Positions 24,672 to 34,251 of a stretch of 64,000 bases of DNA are shown here, in pieces. Numbering within the stretch: position 1 is the stretch's first letter; each line of letters starts with the position of its first letter. Source of the DNA: Rhizobium oryzicola (GTDB lineage Bacteria > Pseudomonadota > Alphaproteobacteria > Rhizobiales > Rhizobiaceae); assembly GCF_030504645.1 (NCBI RefSeq), contig NZ_JAUKWQ010000001.1, positions 434,001 to 498,000 on the forward strand, given 5' to 3'. The position numbers and the translations under genes were made by a program. The notes beneath the pieces are model-generated. The model did no database searches. It was given only the letters and a program-made list of their open reading frames with translations, and was not told where the DNA came from.

Positions 24672-26372
24672 ATGAATATGTCATCCGCGTCCAGTGCGCA
24701 CGCACAGCAGAAGATCTGGCTGGCCTCCTATCCTCCCACTGTGCCGGCGGAACTGCCGCCGCTCACCCACACGTCGCTCGGTCATCTGTTTGAAGACAGC
24801 TGCCTGCGTTACGCGGATCGCGTTGCCTTCTCAAGCATGGGGCGGGAGCTGACATTTACGGAGCTGGAAAAGGAAAGCCGTAAGGTAGGCGCCTGGCTGC
24901 AGGCCCAGGGTCTACAAAAGGGCGACCGGGTTGCGGTGATGTTGCCGAACATCCTCCAGAACCCCGTGATCGTTTATGGCATCCTGCGGGCTGGCTTGGT
25001 GGTGGTGAATGTCAATCCTCTCTATACCCCCCGCGAGTTGGAGCATCAGCTGAACGATTCCGGTGCGCGTGCCATCTTCGTGCTGGAGAATTTCGCTCAT
25101 ACCGTCGAGCAGGTGGTCCATCATACAGATGTCAAACATGTCGTCGTGACGAGCCTGGGCGATATGCTCGGCCTCAAGGGCCACATCGTCAACTTCGTCG
25201 TTCGCCGCCTGAAGAAGCTGGTTCCCGCCTGGTCGCTTCCCGCCGCCCACACATTCAAGCAGGTGCAGGCAAAGGGCGCTGAAAGCAGCCTGAAGCCGGT
25301 AACCGTCAATCTCGATGACATCGCATTCCTGCAATATACGGGCGGTACGACCGGGGTTTCCAAGGGCGCCATGCTGACCCATCGCAATCTGCTCTCGAAC
25401 AAGGAGCAGATGTCGGTCTGGCTGGACAGCGGTTTCCTCACGCGCAAGCGGCCGGAGGTGCTGACCTTCCTCTGCGCGTTGCCCCTCTACCACATCTTTG
25501 CGCTGACAGTGAATTCCCTGATGGGCGTCGCCACCGGCAGCCATAATGTGCTGATCGCCAACCCACGCGACTTAGCCGCTCTGGTCAAGGAGATGCAGAA
25601 GCACAAGATCCACGTCTTCCCGGGCCTCAACACGCTGTTCAACGCGCTGATGAACAATGCGGAATTCCAGAAGCTCGACCATTCATCCTACCAGCTTGTC
25701 TTCGGCGGCGGCATGGCCGTGCAACGGCCCGTGGCCGAGCGCTGGTTCCAGATGACGGGATGCCCGATCACCGAGGGCTACGGACTTTCCGAGACCTCGC
25801 CGGTTGCAACGGCCAACCGACTGGATGTCACGGATTTTACCGGCGCGATCGGTCTGCCGGTTTCCTCAACGGAGGTGACCATCCGTGATGACGACGGAAA
25901 TGTGCTCGTCTATGGCGAAGTAGGCGAGATTTGCATTCGCGGTCCGCAGGTCATGGCGGGCTACTGGAAGCGACCGGATGAGACTGCAAAGGCTATGACG
26001 CCAGATGGCTATTTCCGCACCGGTGACATGGGCTACATGGATGAGCGCGGCTATATCAAGATCGTTGATCGCAAGAAGGACATGATCCTCGTCTCCGGCT
26101 TCAACGTCTATCCGAACGAAGTCGAGGAAGTCGCCGCCATGCATCCGGGCGTCCTGGAATGTGCGGCCGTCGGCGTGCCCGATGCCAATTCTGGCGAGGC
26201 GGTAAAACTGTTCGTCGTCAAGAAGGACCCGAACCTGACGGAAGCGGAGGTGAAGGCGCACTGCGCCGAGAACCTGACGAACTACAAGCGCCCGCGCTTC
26301 ATCGAGTTTCGCACTGAGCTTCCGAAGTCGAATGTGGGCAAGATCCTTCGTCGCGAGCTGCGCCCGAAGTGA
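24672..26372 (+). CDS. fadD: Long-chain fatty acid-CoA ligase
   Basis: This 566-residue enzyme activates fatty acids to acyl-CoA with ATP, as the first step of beta-oxidation, and acts at the inner membrane. The AMP-binding motif YTGGTTGVSKGAML is at about residue 222, with GYGLSETSP, the YFRTGDMGYMDERGY motif and the C-terminal lysine region KSNVGKILRREL. Its length is that of FadD. The palindromic site upstream and the beta-oxidation operon at 46.8 kb suggest coordinated control. Confidence 0.93.
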   Translation: MNMSSASSAHAQQKIWLASYPPTVPAELPPLTHTSLGHLFEDSCLRYADRVAFSSMGRELTFTELEKESRKVGAWLQAQGLQKGDRVAVMLPNILQNPVIVYGILRAGLVVVNVNPLYTPRELEHQLNDSGARAIFVLENFAHTVEQVVHHTDVKHVVVTSLGDMLGLKGHIVNFVVRRLKKLVPAWSLPAAHTFKQVQAKGAESSLKPVTVNLDDIAFLQYTGGTTGVSKGAMLTHRNLLSNKEQMSVWLDSGFLTRKRPEVLTFLCALPLYHIFALTVNSLMGVATGSHNVLIANPRDLAALVKEMQKHKIHVFPGLNTLFNALMNNAEFQKLDHSSYQLVFGGGMAVQRPVAERWFQMTGCPITEGYGLSETSPVATANRLDVTDFTGAIGLPVSSTEVTIRDDDGNVLVYGEVGEICIRGPQVMAGYWKRPDETAKAMTPDGYFRTGDMGYMDERGYIKIVDRKKDMILVSGFNVYPNEVEEVAAMHPGVLECAAVGVPDANSGEAVKLFVVKKDPNLTEAEVKAHCAENLTNYKRPRFIEFRTELPKSNVGKILRRELRPK

Positions 26373-26462
26373 CAGTGATACAAGAGAGGATCAGGTGGCG
26401 TACGGTTGCCTGCGGTGATGGATTGGATGCCCTGAACGTGAATGTATTTCAGGAAAATAAGC

Positions 26463-27131
26463 CTACTGGCTGGCCCAGATGATACGTGCCATCCAATCCA
26501 GCTCGGACATATCGAAGACACGGTTGGGATGAGCGGGATTGAGTGAACTGAGTTCGATCGTTTTGGCGCTCTGGCGCAGAAGCACCTTTGCCATGACTTC
26601 TCCTTCTCGTGTCTTCACCACCACCTTGTCGCCCCGGCGCACTTGCGCGCCCGGCTCCACGATCAACCGGTCGCCGTCACGATAAAGCGGAAGCATGGAG
26701 TCACCTTGAACCTCCAGCGCATAGACGCTGTTGGTCTTGGATGGAGCGACCGGAAAATCCACCACATCCCAGCCCTGGCCTGCCGGAAAGCCGCCATCGT
26801 CAAAGAAGCCACCAGCACCTGCCTGGGCAAAGCCGAGAAGCGGAATGGAGCTGGCTTGAGGCGGAAACGCGCCGGAAGGCATGCCAAGCGAGGGGCGCGC
26901 ACCCGGCGGAAAATAGCTCATGAATTCATCCAGGCTTGCGCCTGTGGCTTCGAGCACCTTGGCGAGCGACTCCGTGGACGGCCAACGCAGGCGTCCATCC
27001 GGTCCCAGCCGCTTCGACTTGTTAAACGAAGTGGGATCCAGCCCGGCACGTCTGGCAAGGCCGGATGCCGTCATCTGGTGACGCTCCGCCAGCGTATCGA
27101 TCGCTTTCCAGACCGCCTCGTGTGACAGCAT
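26463..27131 (-). CDS. XRE/LexA-like repressor with S24 peptidase domain
   Basis: A 222-residue regulator. The N-terminal helix-turn-helix (MTASGLARRAGLDPTSFNKSKR, about residues 20-42) precedes a C-terminal S24/LexA-like domain. The Ser in QGDSMLP and the Lys in EVMAKVLL are the expected Ser/Lys dyad of self-cleaving repressors. The ATG at 27131 gives MLSHEAVWKAIDTLAERH; the frame is open ten codons further. It may respond to DNA damage or another stress. Its targets are unknown. It is chromosomal, not part of the integrated element. Confidence 0.85.
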   Translation of the reverse strand: MLSHEAVWKAIDTLAERHQMTASGLARRAGLDPTSFNKSKRLGPDGRLRWPSTESLAKVLEATGASLDEFMSYFPPGARPSLGMPSGAFPPQASSIPLLGFAQAGAGGFFDDGGFPAGQGWDVVDFPVAPSKTNSVYALEVQGDSMLPLYRDGDRLIVEPGAQVRRGDKVVVKTREGEVMAKVLLRQSAKTIELSSLNPAHPNRVFDMSELDWMARIIWASQ

Positions 27132-27339
27132 CGTCTTTCGCTCCAGCGCCCCTTTCGCCAAACGAAATCCAAGGGGCTGCAGATTTTCGGAATGGCAGGG
27201 AGACCAGAGAAATCAATTCCGAGCTTCCGGCCAATGGAACGGGGCAACATCTTGCCCCGGTAGCTCTAGATGTACTGAAAGCCGCTTAAAGAGTAAAGAG
27301 AGAAAGGAATAAAATCCTTTTCTGATGTCTAATGAACGC

Positions 27340-27987
27340 TCACGCCACCAGCGACATATTTGCCTTGCCGAGCTTGATCACGGCTTGGGTGCGGCTATCC
27401 ACATTGAGCTTTAATAGGATCGCCGAGACATGCGCCTTGATGGTGGCTTCCGAGACACCAAGCTCATAAGCGATCTGCTTGTTGAGCAGGCCTTCGGCCA
27501 GCATGGACAGAACCCGGCTCTGTTGCGGGGTAAGGGTTTTCAGCCGTTCCAGAAGCTCCAGCAGTGCCGGATCTTCCTCGGTCGCGCGGCTGAGAGATGC
27601 GGGCGTCCAGATGCCGCCATCCAGCACCGTCTGAATGCCTTCGCGGATGTCATCCAGGCCTGAGGACTTGGAAATGAAACCTGAGGCGCCCAGTTCGATC
27701 GCGCGCCTGACCGTGCCGGCATCGTCCGTTGCAGAAACGACCACGACGGGCAGGCTTGCAAACTCCTGGCGAAGGGACATGAGGCCGGAGAACCCGCTCA
27801 CCCCCGGCATCGCGAGGTCCAGTAGCATCAGGTCTGCTTCCGGATGATCGGTTGCTGCCTCGCGCGCTGCTTCCAGCGTGCCGGCTTCAATGATTGAGAT
27901 GCTGTTGGAAATGAGATTGACGGCCTGACATAGCGCGCCACGAAACAGCGGATGGTCGTCTGCAATGATGATTGTAAATGTATGCAT
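27340..27987 (-). CDS. NarL/LuxR-type response regulator
   Basis: A 215-residue protein. The receiver domain has the acidic pair in IIIADDHPLFRG and the phosphoacceptor Asp in ADLMLLDLAMPG. The GerE/LuxR HTH is near the C-terminus (LTPQQSRVLSMLAEGLLNKQIAYELGVSEATIKAHVSAIL). The ATG at 27987 begins the receiver domain. No cognate kinase is adjacent, so it is an orphan in this window. Confidence 0.88.
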   Translation of the reverse strand: MHTFTIIIADDHPLFRGALCQAVNLISNSISIIEAGTLEAAREAATDHPEADLMLLDLAMPGVSGFSGLMSLRQEFASLPVVVVSATDDAGTVRRAIELGASGFISKSSGLDDIREGIQTVLDGGIWTPASLSRATEEDPALLELLERLKTLTPQQSRVLSMLAEGLLNKQIAYELGVSEATIKAHVSAILLKLNVDSRTQAVIKLGKANMSLVA

Positions 27988-28097
27988 ATCCACGCCCCCT
28001 CCCAAGAGCATAGTCAGCTTTTTTCTGCCCGCTAATATAAATAAACCCGGCAGGATCACGAGACAAGACTAAGTTTAGAGGGGCAAATTGACAACCG

Positions 28098-28502
28098 TCA
28101 TGTACGGTTGGGAGAAGTCTGCTCTTCGGAGCGAAATTCGCGGACAAGCCCCATGAAACTGCGCATGAAGCGCTCCATGATGGAGAGGGATCGTTCGACT
28201 TCTGCATCACTCGGCATTGGCTGGCGCAGGGTCTCCTTGCCGGCCTTTGCTTCCAGGGCCTCCACACGCTTGGTCAACATATCCAGTTCCCGCTCGTAGG
28301 CGGCACGCTCATCGGCGGCCATTCGGCAAGACAGTGAGCCGTTCTGTTCGCGGCAGAAGGTGATGGCGCCGGTCTGCTGGTCCAGCCGGATGAAGCCGCC
28401 ATCCGTCTTCTCCAGGCGAAAACGGTTGGCTGGCTCCTCCGCCCGCGCAGGCATCCCGCCAAGTATGACGACCGCAAGAGCGGTCAACAGAGTACTGCGC
28501 AT
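28098..28502 (-). CDS. Exported protein of unknown function
   Basis: A 134-residue protein with signal peptide MRSTLLTALAVVILGGMPARA. Two Cys (TFCREQ and LSCRM) lie in a compact N-terminal part, followed by a long charged helix (residues 65-90, LDMLTKRVEALEAKAG) of coiled-coil type. It lies 111 bases before the response regulator start on the same strand. A periplasmic helical protein is likely. No named function. Confidence 0.7.
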   Translation of the reverse strand: MRSTLLTALAVVILGGMPARAEEPANRFRLEKTDGGFIRLDQQTGAITFCREQNGSLSCRMAADERAAYERELDMLTKRVEALEAKAGKETLRQPMPSDAEVERSLSIMERFMRSFMGLVREFRSEEQTSPNRT

Positions 28503-28609
28503 GGTGCTACCTCCTCAAAACCGGCGATCGACCCCGCCGCCCGGTGGACATTCCAAAGGCTTTGCTGCAAAGGCTGTAGCGAAGTCTAACCCAGCCGGGA
28601 TTCAACAAA

Positions 28610-28954
28610 ATGACTGGAACCATCTACAAGATCGTGCACGAACACCTGTGGGACAAGGCCAGAGAAACCGGGTTTTTCGAAGGCGCTCCTGTCGATCTGC
28701 ATGATGGGTTCATTCATTTTTCCACCGCCGCCCAGGCGGTCGAAACCGCACGCCGGCATTTTGCCGGCCAGTCAGGGCTTCTGCTGGTGGCCGTCGATGG
28801 CGAAGCTCTGGGCTCGGAACTGGTCTTTGAGCCCTCGCACGGCGGCGACCTTTTTCCGCATCTCTATGGGCGCTTGGCCCTTCAAGCGGTTGTTTGGGAA
28901 AAGCCGCTGCCACTCGGCGCCGATGGTCTTCACGTGTTTCCGGAGCTTGCCTGA
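28610..28954 (+). CDS. DUF952 family protein
   Basis: This 114-residue protein matches DUF952: IYKIVHEHLWDKARETGFFEG, DGFIHFSTAAQAVETARRHF, then LFPHLYGRL. Its TGA is followed directly by the pyrD ATG, so both are likely translated from one mRNA. The family is widespread and uncharacterised. Confidence 0.88.
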   Translation: MTGTIYKIVHEHLWDKARETGFFEGAPVDLHDGFIHFSTAAQAVETARRHFAGQSGLLLVAVDGEALGSELVFEPSHGGDLFPHLYGRLALQAVVWEKPLPLGADGLHVFPELA

Positions 28955-30040
28955 ATGTCCCTGTTCGATCTGGCCAAGAACGCCATTTTCCTGCTTGATC
29001 CTGAAACCGCGCATGGCGCATCCATTGCGGCCCTGAAGTCCGGTCTCATTCCCTCTTGCACCGCCATGGCCGATCCGCGGCTGCGTGTGGATGTGGCGGG
29101 GCTCAGCTTCCCCAACCCTGTTGGCCTTGCAGCAGGTTACGACAAGAATGCCGAGGTGCCGGAAGCGATCCTTCGGCTCGGCTTCGGCTTTACGGAAGTC
29201 GGCACGCTGACACCGAAGCCGCAGAGTGGCAATCCGAAGCCGCGCATCTTCCGTCTGGTGGAAGATGAGGCCGTCATCAACAGGCTCGGCTTCAACAATG
29301 AAGGGCATGAGGCGGCACTCGCCCGGCTCAAGGCGCTGGAAACCTCAGGCATCGTCGGCGTCAACATCGGCGCCAACAAGGACAGCGAAGACCGCATTGC
29401 CGATTACGTCGCCGGCATTCGCCGCTTCTATGGGGTCGCGCGCTACTTCACCGCAAATATCTCCTCGCCCAACACGCCGGGTCTTCGGGATCTGCAGGCG
29501 CGCGACAGTCTGAAGGCGCTGCTGTCCGCCGTTCTTGCCGCGCGGGACGAAGAGGCACAGAAGGCTGGCCGAAAGGTTCCTGTCTTCCTGAAGATCGCGC
29601 CTGATTTGACCGAGGAGGGAATGGACGACATAACAGCCGAGGTGCTCGCGCATCCGCTCGATGGTCTGATCGTGTCCAACACCACCCTTTCCCGCAACGG
29701 TCTGCGGGATACGCGCCAGGCCGGCGAGGCGGGTGGTTTGTCCGGAAAGCCGCTCTTCCGCCGCTCCACGGCGGTACTGGCGCGGATTCGCAAGCGCGTT
29801 GGTCCGCAACTGCCGATCATTGGTGTGGGCGGCGTATCCTCGGCGGATACCGCACTGGAAAAGATCCGCGCAGGAGCCGATCTCGTGCAGGTCTATTCAT
29901 GCATGGTCTATAAGGGGCCAGGACTGGCGGCGGAGATCGTTCGCGGTCTTTCCGCGTGTCTGCAGAGGGATGGCATTGCCCATATTGGCGCATTGCGGGA
30001 CAGTGCAGTGGATCGATGGGCGGCGGAAACTCTCGATTAA
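28955..30040 (+). CDS. pyrD: Dihydroorotate dehydrogenase (quinone), class 2
   Basis: This 361-residue inner-membrane-associated flavoenzyme oxidises dihydroorotate to orotate using quinone in pyrimidine synthesis. [22 protein letters not shown] is the conserved FMN segment, [14 protein letters not shown] carries the class-2 catalytic Ser, and the N-terminal helical extension fits the membrane-bound class. It is coupled to the DUF952 gene upstream. Confidence 0.96.
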   Translation: MSLFDLAKNAIFLLDPETAHGASIAALKSGLIPSCTAMADPRLRVDVAGLSFPNPVGLAAGYDKNAEVPEAILRLGFGFTEVGTLTPKPQSGNPKPRIFRLVEDEAVINRLGFNNEGHEAALARLKALETSGIVGVNIGANKDSEDRIADYVAGIRRFYGVARYFTANISSPNTPGLRDLQARDSLKALLSAVLAARDEEAQKAGRKVPVFLKIAPDLTEEGMDDITAEVLAHPLDGLIVSNTTLSRNGLRDTRQAGEAGGLSGKPLFRRSTAVLARIRKRVGPQLPIIGVGGVSSADTALEKIRAGADLVQVYSCMVYKGPGLAAEIVRGLSACLQRDGIAHIGALRDSAVDRWAAETLD

Positions 30041-30160
30041 GCCTGGGAAGTGATTGCCACTAATATTTCTGGGTCACGAAATTTTGTCGGCGGATTTTGA
30101 CAATTCCGCCACCATTGCTCACTATATGTTACGTCAGGTTACATTCGCGGAGGTGCTTTC

Positions 30161-30262
30161 ATGCGAGCACATTTCAGTTTACCGGGCGTCACCATTAGCG
30201 GTCTTCTTTTGAGCGCCCTTTTTCTTCGTCTGGCGATCTGGGCATTTGCGCCGGGCGCCTGA
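30161..30262 (+). CDS. Small membrane protein (33 residues)
   Basis: ATG 30161 follows CGGAGG and opens a 33-residue frame ending at TGA 30260. The peptide has one hydrophobic stretch (SGLLLSALFLRLAIWAFAPG). It lies in the 233-base gap between pyrD and the convergent MATE gene. The good ribosome binding site and the hydrophobic segment support a small membrane protein, but length makes this uncertain. Confidence 0.45.
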   Translation: MRAHFSLPGVTISGLLLSALFLRLAIWAFAPGA

Positions 30263-30273
30263 CATTTCGTCCG

Positions 30274-31623
30274 TTAAAGACCTTTGCTCGCGAAGGTCTG
30301 GTGCATCTTCGCTGGCAGCCGTGCGGCCAGCAGTCCGCCACGCAGAAGCAGGAATACATGCAACGCGGCCCAGAGTCCGTGATTTCCGAAAAGTGGTATC
30401 AGGATTGCCAGGCTAACGCAGTATCCTGCGAAGGCACCGAGCATGCGGTTTCGCATCTCGCGTGACCATGTGGCGCCGATAAAAACCCCGTCCATCTGGA
30501 AAGCAATTGCTCCGGTAATGGCTGTGAGCGCCGCCCATGGCAAGTAGGTCGCTGCAACGGTACGCACATCAGGTGCCGTCGTCATCAGCGCAATAAGCGG
30601 CGTGCCAACCACCAGAAACAGCAGTGTGATCAAAAGGCTGATGGCCAGCGACCATCCGCCTGTCAGGATTAGTGCACGCCGGAAGGCCGGGCGATAGGCA
30701 GCGCCGACTGCGCGTCCCGAAAGCTGTTCCGCCGCGCCTGCCAAGCCATCTAAAAAGAAAGACGACAGCATGAAGATATTCATCAGCACCGCATTGGCGG
30801 CAAGCACCACGGCACCCTGACTGGAGCCCAGCCGTGCCATCAGTGCGAAGGCGACGTTCAGGACGAGGGAGCGGATCAGAATATCACCGTTGAGCTTGAA
30901 CAGCGCTGTGAACTGTCGCCGATCGAGGATCTCTTCCCGTCGCGGTTTCATCGGCGTGCGACGGAAGCGTGTAATGATCACCGCCATGCCGACACCCGCT
31001 GCAATGAGTTCAGCTCCTGCCGTGCCGAGCGCCACGCCCTTTACTCCAAGACCGAGCCACAAACCGAGCCAGAGCGTCAGCAGGATATTTGTGCCGTTTA
31101 GCAGGATCTGCAGTTTTAGGCCCAGCATGCCTTCGCCGCGCCCCAGCACGAAGCCGAGAATGGCATAATTGGCGAAGGTGGCAGGGCTGGTCAGCGCCCT
31201 CAGCCCGAAATAGGTGCGCGTGGCATCCACCACGGCTGGATCATCGGACAGCAAAGTTGGTGCGAAGCGAACGATGAGCGGCGTGAGCAGCAGCATCAGC
31301 GCGCCGAGCGCCAGCGAACTGACGAGGGAGCGCCAGAACACAGCCTGTTGTTCGCGTTCATCGCCCCGACCGAAGGCCTGTGCCACCAGCCCCGTTGTTG
31401 CCGTGCGCAGGAAGCTGAGGCTGCCATAGAGAAGATCGAACAGCAGCGCGCCGATCGCCAGTCCGCCCAGCGACGCCGGGTCGCCCAGATGGCCCACGAC
31501 GGCAGTGTCGGTGAGGCCCAGCAAGGGTGTGGTCAGGTAGCCGAGTGTCATCGGGACGGCAATCGACAGCACAAGACGATGCGTCACCTCAAAGGCACGC
31601 GTTTGGGCCGTGGCCTTGTCCAT
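30274..31623 (-). CDS. MATE family efflux transporter
   Basis: This 449-residue protein has about 12 hydrophobic segments in two repeats. MATE motifs are visible: SIAVPMTLGYLTTPLLGLTD at the N-terminus and GRGEGMLGLKLQ after the first repeat. MATE proteins export drugs or metabolites with Na+ or H+ coupling. It resembles the DinF-like subgroup; the substrate is unknown. Confidence 0.9.
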   Translation of the reverse strand: MDKATAQTRAFEVTHRLVLSIAVPMTLGYLTTPLLGLTDTAVVGHLGDPASLGGLAIGALLFDLLYGSLSFLRTATTGLVAQAFGRGDEREQQAVFWRSLVSSLALGALMLLLTPLIVRFAPTLLSDDPAVVDATRTYFGLRALTSPATFANYAILGFVLGRGEGMLGLKLQILLNGTNILLTLWLGLWLGLGVKGVALGTAGAELIAAGVGMAVIITRFRRTPMKPRREEILDRRQFTALFKLNGDILIRSLVLNVAFALMARLGSSQGAVVLAANAVLMNIFMLSSFFLDGLAGAAEQLSGRAVGAAYRPAFRRALILTGGWSLAISLLITLLFLVVGTPLIALMTTAPDVRTVAATYLPWAALTAITGAIAFQMDGVFIGATWSREMRNRMLGAFAGYCVSLAILIPLFGNHGLWAALHVFLLLRGGLLAARLPAKMHQTFASKGL

Positions 31624-31671
31624 GTCGATTGCCTCCGGAGTTGCCTGGGCTGCTTCCGAAGGAAGAGGGAG

Positions 31672-32169
31672 TCAGGCGGAAAGAACCATCGCCCAGTAGG
31701 CTCGCATATCGCTGCTGGATCGCGCCACTGCCACGCCCACATAGTTGTAGGGGCCTAGCATGTTTTCCAGATGTTTCTTGGAATTGATCCAGGCCTCGAC
31801 CGCCTCCGTTACCGACTTCTGGCCGCTGGCGATGTTTTCCGCGGCCGGCAACGGAACGTCGTTACGGCGCATGCGTGTGCCGAAATCGTCGCCGAAACCG
31901 ATGAGGTGCTTCATCTCGCCGGCGCGTGCCATGCGCACAGCCTGTTCCTGCGCAGCCTGAGCCGTTGCCTTGCTGGCGGAAAGCGAGCCTAGCTTGTGCT
32001 TGGCGCGCAGAGCATTGACGAGCGGAAGCGCGCCTGCAGTCTCATCGGTTGCACCCGCGGTGACGGGTGGTTTGGGCCGTGTGGTGGAGCAGCCGGCGAT
32101 GGTTAGAAGAGCGCCGCCCGAAAGCAGCAGAAAGCCTCGCCGGGCGGTCAGATCAGTCAGGAATGTCAT
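31672..32169 (-). CDS. CAP/SCP-domain lipoprotein
   Basis: A 165-residue protein with a hydrophobic signal ending in the lipobox LTIAGC, so it is predicted to be a lipoprotein (Cys at about 27). The CAP domain follows, with LVNALRAKHKLGSL, ENIASG and an AWINSKKHLENMLGPYNYVGVAVA stretch. The gene follows a small membrane-protein gene on the same strand without a gap. CAP-domain proteins of bacteria have varied, mostly unknown roles in the envelope. Confidence 0.85.
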   Translation of the reverse strand: MTFLTDLTARRGFLLLSGGALLTIAGCSTTRPKPPVTAGATDETAGALPLVNALRAKHKLGSLSASKATAQAAQEQAVRMARAGEMKHLIGFGDDFGTRMRRNDVPLPAAENIASGQKSVTEAVEAWINSKKHLENMLGPYNYVGVAVARSSSDMRAYWAMVLSA

Positions 32170-32436
32170 TTAACGTCTGTAGTTGAGAATGCGAAGGATG
32201 ATGAAAGCGGGGATGACGATAGTGGCGCCTAGCAGCAGGTAATCGCCCACGGCGCCCAGCGCATGAAAGCCGCGATGCCACAGATCGACCAAAAAGTCCC
32301 GGATGCCATAGAAGATATCCCACGGATGCAGGTTGAAGACAGCCATGACGAAGCCGACGATCAGCGAGACGACGATCAGTTTCACCACGGTGCGACCGGG
32401 CGTATCTCCCAGCAGCCTGTTCATCTGGTCGGACAT
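32170..32436 (-). CDS. Small inner-membrane protein, DUF6460-like
   Basis: This 88-residue protein starts MSDQMNRLLGDTPGRTVVKL and has two hydrophobic segments, one near residues 18-38 and a second at 65-82. The conserved HPWDIFYGIRDF lies between them. The ATG at 32436 follows AGAG; the open frame extends much further upstream without sense. It ends one base before the CAP-domain gene start, so the two form an operon. Confidence 0.75.
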   Translation of the reverse strand: MSDQMNRLLGDTPGRTVVKLIVVSLIVGFVMAVFNLHPWDIFYGIRDFLVDLWHRGFHALGAVGDYLLLGATIVIPAFIILRILNYRR

Positions 32437-32584
32437 CTTGGTTTCTCTCCGGTTGGGCGATCCACTCTTCGGCTTCAGATAAGCGGTGGCGCCCTCTGCC
32501 GCAAGCGGATGGCGGGGAGGTGCGATAGAACTTGAGTTTTTTTGTGGCTTCGGCCAGATGCCGGAAACACCTCGGAACCGCACA

Positions 32585-33517
32585 ATGACCCGCAAGCAGT
32601 TTTCCTCCGGCGATGTCATCGCCGATCGCCGCGCAGATTATGCCCGCATGCTGATGGAGGCAGGCGATCATGCCGCCGCCGCCGAGTTGTGGGAGCAGGC
32701 GCTGGAACTTGCACCCGACTGGGCGGCCGGCTGGTTTCGTCTCGGCGAGGCTGCCGAGAAGGCGGGGCTGAAGGACAAGGCCGTCGAGGCATATGCCCGT
32801 GCGGCGGAGTTGGACAAGGAGGGCGTGTTCGGCGCCGCCTTGAAGCTGGCGCTGCTGGGTGCGGCCCCGGTACCCGAGGCGCCACCTTCGGCCTATGTGG
32901 AAGGCCTGTTCGATGATTATGCCGAGCGCTTCGAGACGGCGCTGGTCGAAAAGCTGAACTATAGCGTGCCGGCAAAATTGTTTTCATTGGTTGAGCCGCA
33001 TGGCCCCTTCCGGCTGACCGTCGATCTTGGCTGCGGCACGGGCCTGTTCGGCGTCGAGGCGGCAGGCGCGACGGCACGTCTCGAAGGCTATGATCTCTCG
33101 GCCAACATGCTGGCTAAGGCCGCGCAGAAGAGCCTCTACCATCATCTCGCCCAGGCAGATCTGTCGCTGGCCGCAGAACAATCCGGTCTGTTCTCGCAAG
33201 AGCATCCCCGCCACCGTGCGGATCTCGTCTCGGCAGCCGATGTGCTGATGTATCTCGGCGCGCTCGACAATGCCTTTGACCTCGCCGCTGCGCTGTTGAT
33301 GCCGGGTGGCTTCTTTGCGTTTTCGGTCGAGGATGCGGGTGACGGCTCAGGCTTCCGGCTGCAGGATTCGTTGCGCTATGCCCACTCGGAAGCCTATGTG
33401 CGGCAACTGCTGACGGCCAAGGGCTTCGATCTCGTCGAGACGCGGAAAACAGAGATTCGCATGGATGCCGGAAAACCGGTTCATGGCATGCTGTTTCTTG
33501 CCCGCCGCACCTCATGA
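32585..33517 (+). CDS. TPR-linked SAM-dependent methyltransferase
   Basis: This 310-residue protein starts MTRKQFSSGDVIADRRADY and has two tetratricopeptide-like repeats (EAGDHAAAAELWEQALELAP and AGLKDKAVEAYARAAELDKE). A methyltransferase domain follows, with motif I TVDLGCGTGLFG and the later SAAD and GFFAFSVEDAG motifs. This pairing occurs in rhizobial small-molecule or protein methyltransferases. An ATG at 32558 in the same frame is an alternative start. Substrate unknown. Confidence 0.85.
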   Translation: MTRKQFSSGDVIADRRADYARMLMEAGDHAAAAELWEQALELAPDWAAGWFRLGEAAEKAGLKDKAVEAYARAAELDKEGVFGAALKLALLGAAPVPEAPPSAYVEGLFDDYAERFETALVEKLNYSVPAKLFSLVEPHGPFRLTVDLGCGTGLFGVEAAGATARLEGYDLSANMLAKAAQKSLYHHLAQADLSLAAEQSGLFSQEHPRHRADLVSAADVLMYLGALDNAFDLAAALLMPGGFFAFSVEDAGDGSGFRLQDSLRYAHSEAYVRQLLTAKGFDLVETRKTEIRMDAGKPVHGMLFLARRTS

Positions 33518-33615
33518 CGGGCAGTTTTCTTGCCTTTTGCGACAGCATCGCTGTCACATCTTGAAGACCATTATTTTGCGGTGCACAATCCCTGAAAAGA
33601 CAAGGGGACGAAGAC

Positions 33616-34251
33616 GTGGCGCGTAAGAAGACGCTGGGCTTTTATAGCCTTGACCCATCGCAACATACTGTTCTGGAGGATAGCCAGGGTCTGTTGACGG
33701 GCGCGCTGGTTTCAGGCCTCGGATTTTATCTGCTGGGGCGCGTCGGACTGCTGACAGGCGGCACGGCGGGCGTCGCCTTCCTGGTACATTACGCCTTCAA
33801 CATTTCGTTTGGCCTGCTTTTCTTCATCGTCAACCTGCCCTTCTACTATCTCTCTTTCAAGAGACTGGGTCTCGCCTTTTCCGCCAAGACGTTTGTCGCG
33901 ATCGGACTGGTCTCTGTTGTCACGGAAATCGAGCGCCGCTTCCTGTTGATCGATTACCTGCATCCTTTTTGGGGTGCGCTGATGGGCGGGCTGCTGCTGG
34001 GCTATGGTTTGCTGGCGCTTTACCGGCACCGGGCGAGCCTCGGCGGGGTCGGTATTCTTGCCATCTACATCCAGGAGAAATTCGGTATCCAGGCAGGCCT
34101 CATCCAGTTGGCCTTCGATGCCTGCGTGATGGCCGCCGCCTTCCTGGTGCTTGACTGGCATGTGGTCATCTGGTCCATCCTCGGCGCTGTGATCCTCAAC
34201 CTGTTCCTGGCGATCAACCATCGCTCGGACCGCTATATTGTGGTGCGCTGA
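33616..34251 (+). CDS. YitT family membrane protein (copy 1)
   Basis: A 211-residue integral membrane protein with about five hydrophobic segments. The conserved GGTAGVAFLVHYA and LYRHRASLGGVGILAIYIQEKFG motifs match the YitT/DUF161 family. The extracytoplasmic C-terminal DUF2179 domain is absent. The TGA overlaps the ATG of an adjacent paralogue (34251), so the two are co-translated and may form a heterodimer. Confidence 0.88.
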   Translation: MARKKTLGFYSLDPSQHTVLEDSQGLLTGALVSGLGFYLLGRVGLLTGGTAGVAFLVHYAFNISFGLLFFIVNLPFYYLSFKRLGLAFSAKTFVAIGLVSVVTEIERRFLLIDYLHPFWGALMGGLLLGYGLLALYRHRASLGGVGILAIYIQEKFGIQAGLIQLAFDACVMAAAFLVLDWHVVIWSILGAVILNLFLAINHRSDRYIVVR

